Source of the DNA: Eimeria necatrix
Taxonomy: Eukaryota; Apicomplexa; Conoidasida; Eucoccidiorida; Eimeriidae
Assembly (NCBI RefSeq): GCF_000499385.1
Contig: NW_013654566.1
Coordinates: 1 to 18,862, forward strand
Direction of reading: 5' to 3'
DNA length: 18,862 nucleotides
Part shown: piece after piece, positions 1 through 7,796 of the stretch
Layout of the letters: each line of letters starts with the position of its first letter
Position numbering within the stretch: the stretch's first letter is position 1
Notes under the pieces: model-generated
Seen by the model: only the letters and a program-made list of their open reading frames with translations
Database searches by the model: none
Told to the model about the DNA's origin: nothing
Position numbers and translations under genes: made by a program

Positions 1-1492
1 GGCCCCGACAAACACATGCAAACCACGCAAGCGCACACTTCATTCTGCACAACAGCGGTTCCAGCATAGCTCTACTCACGCCTGCTCGAACTCTAGTCGC
101 GTATTTTGCATGCTGCATTCCATGCAGATCACAAACAACGAAGACGCATTTGTGGTCGTGCCGGAGCGCCATTCAAACCCAACTGTCGTTCCCAAACGGA
201 GAAAACAGCAAGACACTCCGTAGCCTTGGAAAGCACCCGCGTTTAGCCGCATAATTACAGCTTCCATATGCAAAACCGCGATGCGCTGGCTACGAAACAC
301 GCCAAACCCGATACAGAATTATGCGTCCAACTTCGCGGCGTCAATACCACACCTCCAATCCGGACGACTGTGCAATAGCCTGCACCCACTTCACTTTCCC
401 ACTCATCTAAAGGCCAAATCAAGCCACGCCAAAACACGAACAGTTCCGACAATAAATGCACAATTTACAAATACTTCCCGCCTCCAGGCGCGCTGCTGCA
501 TGCGCGGCAAAGCCAGCATTCTGTGCCCGCCGCTGCCACAACCTTGCTCCATACATGGCTCGGTGTGTGCTTTACATATTTTTCCACGTCGGGCACCCTT
601 TTGCAGACCTATCCACCATTTCAAGCATTTCCGCACAAGTCCCAGTCTATCTTATCCTGACTAGTCAATTCGCGCTTAGCCAGTCGACAACCACATACAA
701 GCAGACTCTGTGCTTTATGGTGGTCCGTCACTCGTGAGCCACAGCCAAAATATGCATAACGCGGCGAACGCGCTCGTGCCGCTGTTAACACTTTCTAGGA
801 ATTCACATTTGCCCTGTATGCTGTGTGGCGTAGGGTTGTTGGATTTGCGCTCTTTCCATGAAGAACACGCAAATACTTTCCAGCGCGCACTACCTGTCCG
901 TTCGTGTTGCAGCATGTTGCCGTTGCTGTATGTTACAGCTCTCGTAATACAAATTTTCCATTTCAATGCAATGAAGTCGAGCAAAGCCCGCAGCAGCTCA
1001 TGCTCATTCATGACCAGGTATCAAGAACATATCAGAAGCCACGCCAGGAGTAGACAGTTTCTCTTGCGGCCATTTGCAGCACAAACTAACGCAAGACGCA
1101 CATCCTGTGCACCGCATGAACGCAATGCGGCCTCAATTACATAAAATCAGGGCTAATCCATTGCTTTTGCTATGGGCCGGTGACTCGTACACTGCTTCGC
1201 AAACTTTGGCCCACTTTCAAGCACTCGATAATATGCAAAAATTGCGCATTGCATCGAACGGGCATTGGAGGTCCAGATGCACCAGTTCATCAATGAAATG
1301 CATTTTACCGCAAGAATCAACCCGCGTGCCAACCAGCTTCCGTTTTGTAGCCAGTAACACCTAACTGGATCATTCCTAACCAGCTAGAAGGGCCTGCAAT
1401 CGAAATAAGAACCACTGCAGGCCAGACACAACGCACGCCTTTTAACGTGTCGGCGTCAAATACATTTTTGGAAGGTGGACAGTTGAAAGGGA

Positions 1493-1524
1493 CAAATACT
1501 GTTCCAATCAAATACTGTTCCAAT
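1493..1524. repeat. 16-bp perfect tandem duplication
   Basis: The unit CAAATACTGTTCCAAT occurs twice without a gap (1493-1508 and 1509-1524). It is probably a replication-slippage duplication. No gene or regulatory role is suggested. Confidence 0.9.
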
Positions 1525-1906
1525 ATGTCCATCGCTCCTTTGAAAAACCAGAGCGCACCTCTGAGACACCGCAAACATGCATCAATCCATAATGTAAACA
1601 CCTCTGCGGATATTTGATTAAAGAGACCTGCCTGCCAGATGACAACGATGCTGTGCACACCCCACCTCCGCTGCCTTGCTCCGCATGCGCCCCTAAGCGC
1701 GTCCTCCCTTCGGAGATGTCCAGAACTCGCTTGCGCGCCACATCAGAGCTCTATGCAACACGTCATAACCAGTCGATGACAAGCCACATGATCTACATCG
1801 GCACGCTGTGCGGACAGACCCTCACGGTCCAAATCATCACTCCACACTTGGCATAGATACACACGAATGGATAGAAACACGCCAATGCGCGCAGACTGTT
1901 TAGTAA

Positions 1907-2201
1907 ACGATTAGAACGTTCGTTATCTTGGCAAGCGCTGGCGAGTGCGTTATTACAGCATATGCACTCTCGTCGCGATTGAACAGCGCAAACGCTAATA
2001 TGTCCTAGCCACCTGCCTGAACTCGTTCCAGCGTACGGCTTTCGACAAGGCTTTTGCTCTTCCCCACAATCCACTTAAACCTGCTCCACAGGAGCCCACA
2101 AGCATTGGCCGGCAACTAACAAAAACAACTTTGTCTGCACTTCAGATCCACCCTACAAAGTCGCTGTCTCCAGCACGTCAAGCTCTTTCTGGCGCCAAAC
2201 G
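1907..2201 (+). repeat. 295-bp direct repeat, copy 1
   Basis: This segment pairs with 2361-2655 at a constant spacing of about 454 bases. A central stretch of more than 50 bases, beginning near the AGCATATGCACTCTCG motif at about 1957, is identical in both copies. Other parts carry scattered substitutions, for example CTCCACAGGAGCCCAC here against CTCCACAGTAGCCCAC in copy 2. Similarity fades upstream, where the next 30 bases still align loosely, and stops downstream after the GGCGCCAAACG end. No coding capacity is evident. It could be two units of a degenerate satellite, or a segmental tandem duplication with about 160 bases of unrelated sequence between the copies. Confidence 0.93.
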
Positions 2202-2360
2202 CACATCCTGTCTCCCAAATGCATCAAACGCACCTATGATCCCATCTAACATCTCCGCTACCACTGCCCACGCTGCGAGGTATCCCACCATCAGCCTACA
2301 CGCATCCTTCACAAACCAAAGTGGCCAGATATGGGCCAAGGCGCAAAGAATGCACAGTGC

Positions 2361-2655
2361 ACGATTGGAGCGCTCGTTATCTTGGCAAGCTCTGGTTGCT
2401 GTGCTAATACAGCATATGCACTCTCGTCGCGATTGAACAGCGCAAACGCTAATATGTCCTAGCCATCTGCCTAAACTCGTTCCAGCGTACGACTTTCGGC
2501 AAGGCATTTGCTCTTCCCCACAATCCGCTTAAACCTGCTCCACAGTAGCCCACAAGCATTGGCCGGCAACTAACAAAAACAACTTTGTCTGCACTTCAGA
2601 TCCACCCTACAAAAGTCGCTTTTTGAGCACTTCAAGCTCTTTTTGGCGTTAAACG
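2361..2655 (+). repeat. 295-bp direct repeat, copy 2
   Basis: This is the second copy of the 1907-2201 unit, in the same orientation. It diverges by point substitutions and small indels, such as an extra A in the CTACAAAAGTCGC segment near 2608-2620. Its right end, GGCGTTAAACG, matches the GGCGCCAAACG end of copy 1, so the boundary is shared. Nothing in it resembles a transposon end or a coding exon. Confidence 0.93.
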
Positions 2656-3130
2656 GAAATTTTTTGTCGTAGATTTGCGTAGTGCGGCAAAGTAAATGAT
2701 TGCTACTTTATTGCTGAGCCCATGAATAGCTGAAGGCAAGTTGGAACTTGGATTCTCCAGGGTCACGCCTTCAAAGCAGACTGTGGTAAGAAAGAGAACA
2801 TTTATCCCGCTTGCCCCTATTTCAGGCTGGCGCACCACACCCGGCACATCGGCCTACCGTGTCATACAGAAGGAGCTGCAAGATAATTGCAGTGTACGTG
2901 CCTTGACTCTCAGCCTCAACTTCAGCACATGTGACGCCTATGTCGCACATTTGCTGAGCGCTCTGAGCAACTCTGCAAAAGCCTCGGGCGATCTAATCCA
3001 ATGTCGGCCTGTGCGTGTTCAGTAGACCGATGTGTTTCGATAGTCATTCGCTTCTCCTCACCACGAGCCTTCATTAGCCATTCACAGCCGACAGCCTTTT
3101 CAAAATTACGCCACAATCTCGTTGCATTAA

Positions 3131-3245
3131 CGATTTTTATGCAAGCTGTTTGCTCTTACGTTACGGCATCTCCACTCTCGTCATGAAATAAAGACCCGAA
3201 CTCTCCTCTGCGTTCATCGCCCATCTGGCCTTGTTACCAGCGACT
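3131..3245 (+). repeat. Diverged third copy of the 454-spaced repeat
   Basis: Landmarks of the repeat recur in order: GCAAGCT (3141), CACTCTCGTC (about 3173-3182), CCATCTG (3221) and a final CCAGCGAC (3237-3244). The offsets from copy 2 are 756-758 bases throughout, so the colinearity is hard to ascribe to chance. Sequence between landmarks is much more diverged than between copies 1 and 2. This is visual alignment only. Confidence 0.55.
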
Positions 3246-3987
3246 AAGAACCCTGCACAGGACCAATGGGCGAAACTTTTTTCCATGGCCGCCGATTTTT
3301 TTGCCGATTTCAAGACAGCCCACTGACGCTAAACTACAGTTATGAATGTTGACAACCTCGACACCTGATTTGTACACAGCCTTTCCTCCACATATTTCCA
3401 GTGCCCTTTTCCCCACAAACGCATTCCGGGCTTTTACCGCGTACCCGCACCGCATCTATAGTGGCAGCTGCGCCATACAAACTTCATTCCTCCTGCTGCA
3501 TGCCAGTGACTGTGCCACAACTCTACAGGCGCCCGCAAAATTTGCAGATTCTGCAGTGGAAACTTTCCACCCAACGGAAACGACGCGCACACGTTGCAGG
3601 TCGCCGTAAAATCCCGTTTCACCTCTATGACGTTTTCTAAAGTAGGGACCCAGTGACGAGTCACGCCATGGCTATACGTAACCTGCACCCACCTGCACTG
3701 TTTTGCTTCCGCGCAGCTACAAGGGCCTACAAATTAGCTGCAATATGCGCGAATTTAGACATCATCACGAGTCCAGCGTGGTGGGATTAAAGGTACCCCT
3801 ACAAAGTGCACGGTAAGATGTTTGCATCCATAGCAAATTCCGTATTCTTCCAGCTGCCTAACGATGCCACGCTAAACCATACCCTGTTTTGTACAGAAAC
3901 GGATGCAGACTGTGCATATACACCTTGCCAACACAAGCTCACCTCCTTGCACGACAACACCGAAGTTCTGCGCCCGCCTGTCCCACA

Positions 3988-4006
3988 TTTTGTTTTGAAA
4001 ACAAAA
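3988..4006. repeat. A/T-rich short palindrome
   Basis: TTTTGTTTT and AAAACAAAA are perfect reverse complements separated by one G. The hairpin is short and may be fortuitous in this composition. Confidence 0.7.
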
Positions 4007-4236
4007 CAGGTGCAAGTTACGCATCTCTTTCATGCATCCTAGAGCGCCCATGACATAACTAAGGTTGAGTGCCAGCTGCGCTCCAACAATCTTGCTGTGC
4101 GCATGCGTCAATGCTCGCCCGCAATTTCTCCACTCCGAGCACTGTCGTGCATGGCGGCTCATTGCTTCAAGCAGCACTGCACAAGCACTGCTATTTTCAA
4201 ACCGAAATGTCCGCACACTCACGACACTGGCATTCC

Positions 4237-4380
4237 CAGACAGTCAGACTCTCCGTCTCATCACCAACATCGTCCTCCACAGTCAAACTGTACGAAAACA
4301 ACCTTGATTCCATAAAATGGTGAAATGCGTATGACGCGTTCACTTTTCCCGGGCATGCTGTTGTCCGTGGCACTAGACAA
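4237..4380 (+). repeat. Second repeat family, copy A
   Basis: Shared blocks with 5578-5746 in the same order include CAGACAGTCAGAC, a CTCCG-TCTCAT block, a TCGT-CT-CACAG block, a GCGTTCAC block and CACTAGACAA at the right end. The intervening spacing varies by small indels. Divergence looks greater than for the 1907/2361 pair. No coding sequence is recognisable. Confidence 0.7.
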
Positions 4381-4810
4381 TCTGCGCTCTTGTCTCCAAG
4401 CAAAAGGCACAGTTGCTATCTTGCGCACAGCACCTATCCAAACTTGATGCCAGTGTATCGCCGCCCTTGGTTCCTAGTTTGCCGTCCATCAGAGACAACT
4501 TTAACAGATGTCCAAAACCAGAAGATTCAGCAACGTGCAGGAGTTTGCAAAGCTCAGAGCGCAATCATGCCACGCTCATGTTTCCGACACATGACATTTG
4601 CTGGGAAACTAGAGTATATGCGTTCTTGCTTTAGAGTAGAACGGCGGACGCTTTTTTTGCGAGTAGCACCTGTCCTACATCGTTGCCAGCTTCAGGTAGG
4701 GTTTAATTCGCTTTGTGTCATCTTCAGTCTCTGTGTAGCCAATTTCAAAACGGCCAGAATTCGCCGAATGCCAGTTATTCATGTATGCTCTCTTCCGTAC
4801 CTCATTCCCA

Positions 4811-4829
4811 TATAGGTATATATATATAT
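4811..4829. repeat. TA microsatellite
   Basis: A short run of TA dinucleotides, interrupted once by GG near its left end. No function is implied. Confidence 0.85.
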
Positions 4830-5577
4830 CTTTAGCGTTTGCTGATACAAGGCGCACCTTCTGTTTTCCGCAGATGCACCCAATGCGCCTACGATTACAT
4901 GTAACTCACGGTGCCTCCCCTCATGCTGCAGGGGTCTGGTTGTTACACACTTCCACAGGCTTGCTCTGGAACTTTAATCGTAAAATCTGCACAGAAGACT
5001 GCCTACAGATTCAAAAGAAACGGGACATGTTGCAGCTCGTTGCGAAGCTCCACTCAAACTCCCTAACTTCACGGACGGTAAGAACGAAGTGTGATGTCAC
5101 GGACCACCTTGAGTACACGCCAGCACGGCTGCGCCAAGTCACTGCCGCACTGTTGCAAAGACCCACGAGCTGTTTGCAGAACAACCTAGACCACATGCAG
5201 CACCATGCTTTCTAGGCGGCGGCATGAAAGACACACCTGAAACATAAAGGTTTGGACAAAAGCGTACACTGAGCACACTGGGCCGCTTCTCTAGCAGCGA
5301 AATCGCACGATATTATAACAACAGATTACATGTAAAATGCAAAAACGCAAATTATGCATGCATCTCGTGTAACCTGGCTTTCATCTTCCTGTGGGGCAAC
5401 GCCAATGTTATGCGCTAAACTCTATGGGCTTGATGCGCGCATGCTCGACCCTCTCTCTGCATTCATGCACTTCCGTTGCACTCCTTTGTGCCTGCTAATC
5501 ACTGTGGGCACTTCTGCACAAACCTTCAACGGTCTGCTCCAGGCTCTGCGTTTGCATGCCCAGCGAACGGATGCTTT

Positions 5578-5746
5578 CAGACAGTCAGACGCTCCGCCAT
5601 CTCATTAACCTCTACTCGTTCTTCACAGCCCAAATCTACATAGGCACAGCAAAGCCAACCAAATTCATATCCACGAAGCGTTCACAATTTCCGTGAACGA
5701 AGTGCGTTGTGCTACTGAAGGCACGTCCACTCTTTTCACTAGACAA
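5578..5746 (+). repeat. Second repeat family, copy B
   Basis: Diverged same-orientation copy of 4237-4380, sharing CAGACAGTCAGAC at the left end and CACTAGACAA at the right. It is about 25 bases longer because of small insertions. Together with the other repeats it indicates that much of the first 6.9 kb arose by duplication and decay. Confidence 0.7.
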
Positions 5747-5788
5747 GAAAATCAATCACTCTTCCTGCACTCACCACCTGTCGGACCT

Positions 5789-5817
5789 CGTGTGTGAGTT
5801 TGTGTGTGTGTGTGTGG
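5789..5817. repeat. TG/GT microsatellite
   Basis: Repeating TG dinucleotides with one GAGTTT interruption. A simple repeat, useful only as a polymorphic marker. Confidence 0.9.
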
Positions 5818-7218
5818 CAGCCGTCACCGAATTCGTCGTCTGCCAGATATGACGCGACTCACACACAATAGGCTTCAGTGGTCGGACGCCACAGATCAGA
5901 AATAGCGCCTTCGACACCTCATTTCGCAGCTTCTCATTCGTGCATTCGCTACAATCCCTGCAGCCATACATTTTTCACCTGTTCAGGCATGCAAGAAACG
6001 CACCTTCAAATGCTTTTTCAAATGCATTTGGCATATAAGACTTTACTGTTTTCGCTGCATATGATTGGCTGCTGCGCAACTCCGAAGACCCGCGCTCGAG
6101 CTGCAGTCGCAGCTTCTGCACAGAAGGCTACACACAGACAACACAAACAACGAGCAGCTGTTACAAGTGGCCGTCATTAGTCACGAAATGTCTGCAAGGC
6201 TCCTATGAGTAGAGGCCAGGCGACATGTCTCCCGACTTTCGCAAGGTCCGCCTTGTAGACTACGCTGGCAAGCTGTTTAGAAAACACGCCAGACCCAAAA
6301 CAGCACGATGCTTTCAGCATGGCAGCGTCAAACGGGACAGCAGCCTACACTCATGTTTTTGCACTACTCTTACAGCCACCAAGCGAGACTACACCAGGAC
6401 AACGCGGTCATTTTAAAGTCATGAGCGACGCCCAAAAACTGTTGGGACCGCCTTCACGACTATGCTTCGCAGATGCGTTGATTTTACGTGCATCTGCATA
6501 CAAAACGCGCTCCTTTCGCGCGTTCCTGCTGCGTTTGTAGGTGATCAGGCGAGCAGATGTGCCGCAATTCGTTTGAAGAAAGCGCACTTGACGCGCAATA
6601 TACAGCCTGTGAAGTCCCTAACGTGCCGTCGCAATCCACCTTGCCACTTCCTGCCAATTTACGTGGGCGTCAAGATTAAGAAGGAGGTACCACACGAAAT
6701 TCCTCCTTTACGCTGTTCCTCCATCGATACACAAAATTTTAACTTGCTGGTTTTTCTCTTTCCACCAAATAGGAGCAGTGACATTTTGCAGTGACATTTT
6801 CCTCTACTGTTCATCACTTAGAAACTGGAAGGCGCCGCATGATTGTCAACTGGAGAAGTCTTGCTTGCCCTGCGCTGCGCAGACCTGATTAAACTCTTAT
6901 CCCCGGCTGTCTAACGGCTCGCACACTGTGCAACGTTTGAACTGATGGACAAAAAGCCAAGTTGTCGTGTGGGTGGCGATGAGGCAGAGGAGCTAGCGCG
7001 GTAACAAATTTTGGTTTTCTCCATTGTACGCAAACGAACAGTGGTTTCTATTTGCAGGCAAGCTACATGAATTATTCACAGTGCTATCATTCGTCAATCA
7101 AACATGCGGTGCTCGTCTTATTCTGCGGGTATCCCCCATAAAACTGCAAAGCGCCTCGCACGTTCGCCACAAGCTGCTCCTACGCCTCTGGTACTTCTTG
7201 TTTTACCAATCATTCCGC

Positions 7219-7320
7219 TTAATCTGCCAGCCACTCAGGAGGCTCTCGCAGGCTCAATTTAAAGGAGGACTGTGTGCAGCCAAAGGACAACTTAACATTG
7301 TCACAACGCCAGCTGGAAGT
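7219..7320 (-). CDS. Possible terminal exon of the RRLAE gene
   Basis: Read on the minus strand, a CGGCAG acceptor ends at 7321 and is followed by 33 open codons to a TAA at 7219-7221. Exon 1 ends in phase 0 and this segment is open in phase 0, so joining them gives a 107-residue product from the internal start. The 127-base intron between them starts GTAAGT (7442-7447), has CTGAC about 30 bases before its end, resembling a branch point, and a moderately pyrimidine-rich TTTCCCCTTC tract. The encoded tail is mildly charged and has two Cys and three Trp but no domain I recognise. The true downstream exons could lie elsewhere, and a 33-codon frame can occur by chance. Confidence 0.35.
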   Translation of the reverse strand, partial: TSSWRCDNVKLSFGCTQSSFKLSLREPPEWLAD

Positions 7321-7441
7321 CTGCCGTTATGCGAAGGGGAAATTTTCGGTGTCAGCACCACAGCTGTGCAAAATTGTTCTCCAGGATTAAGGAACAACGA
7401 TGAAAGCTGAGGGTTTTGGTCAGGCTACGTTTTCCATGGAC

Positions 7442-7447
7442 ACTTAC
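7442..7447 (-). other. 5' splice donor GTAAGT
   Basis: On the minus strand the exon reads ...GGTCATTGTTAT and then GTAAGT, matching the optimal U1 pairing sequence. It lies eight codons after RRLAE, as expected for the end of a short N-terminal exon. It is the strongest splice signal I found in the window. Confidence 0.6.
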
Positions 7448-7768
7448 ATAACAATGACCCTCAGGAGCTTCTGCAAGTCTTCGCGTGCCGTTTTCAAGGT
7501 TCGTGTTCGCTCGTAGGGCATTGAAGCACTGTAAGATTAAAAATGTCACAGCCAACGCGGCCGCCAAAAAGAAGAGCGTGGAGATGCGCAAAGTCGTTCG
7601 CCGAGTTCTACCAACCGAGGTATTCAAGCCCTGGTATATCACAGTTTCACCTTCTGATGGTGCGTCCATAAGTTCAGTGAGACTGGAGCATTTTACTTCA
7701 AGGCTGGCATGCGTCGCCGACCACACGAGCACAGCAGGGATGATGTTGCATAGCAGCACCCGGGGCAT
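7448..7768 (-). CDS. First exon: membrane-anchored RRLAE (TEXEL-like) coccidian protein
   Basis: Two in-frame starts are possible: 7768, or the Met 33 codons later at 7669 (ATG followed by G). From the internal start, residues 1-28 are polar with a basic TRR cluster at 22-24. Residues 29-48 form a hydrophobic membrane span, followed by CFNALR and then RRLAE at residues 63-67 (bases 7469-7483). The exon ends at 7448 on a perfect GTAAGT donor. From the upstream start the first 21 residues look like a signal peptide, with a THA-S cleavage-like end. RRLxx just beyond a signal or anchor is the TEXEL signal cut by the Golgi protease ASP5 in Toxoplasma, and N-termini of this layout (anchor, Cys-Phe, basic, RRLAE, acidic) fit many Eimeria secretory-pathway proteins as I recall them. 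The protein is therefore probably secreted or membrane-tethered. Its function after exon 1 is unknown. A plus-strand frame overlaps it but lacks such features. Confidence 0.6.
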
Positions 7769-7796
7769 CTTGGTGAAGAAAAGAAATATACGTAAC
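7769..7796 (-). promoter_or_regulatory. Polypyrimidine tract plus AG just before the upstream ATG
   Basis: On the minus strand a TATATTTCTTTTCTTCACC tract leads into AAG directly before the ATG at 7768. This could be a 3' splice acceptor for a 5' UTR intron or an upstream exon, in which case 7768 might be internal to a longer coding region. It may also be a chance pyrimidine run in the leader. Confidence 0.3.

Larger units (their letters stand above)
1..6900. other. Gene-poor, C-rich/G-poor repeat mosaic
   Basis: No frame in this stretch looks like a protein: the longest are about 140 codons, several overlap on both strands, and they lack recognisable motifs. Plus-strand composition is lopsided. 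Counted by hand, bases 2161-2220 hold 23 C and 10 G, 421-480 hold 18 C and 7 G, and 3481-3540 hold 22 C and 11 G. For comparison, 7861-7920 holds 12 C and 16 G. Several segments are diverged copies of one another and are listed separately. I infer old non-coding repeat sequence. Exons of a multi-exon minus-strand gene cannot be fully excluded, but none is supported. Confidence 0.6.

Noticed and set aside
1793..2507. Minus-strand frames of 93 and 109 codons with similar sequence, looking like a duplicated protein
   Set aside because: Their similarity follows from lying in the two copies of the 295-bp repeat. The shared part has no domain, and neighbouring indels and stops argue against coding.
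3872..4222. 116-codon minus-strand frame as a downstream exon of the RRLAE gene
   Set aside because: It has no good acceptor, the composition is that of the surrounding G-poor repeat mosaic, and the product is Cys-rich without pattern.
6681..6708. AAGGAGG...CCTCCTT hairpin, also Shine-Dalgarno-like
   Set aside because: Seven-base arms with a 14-base loop are expected by chance at this length, and the eukaryotic context makes a ribosome-binding site meaningless.
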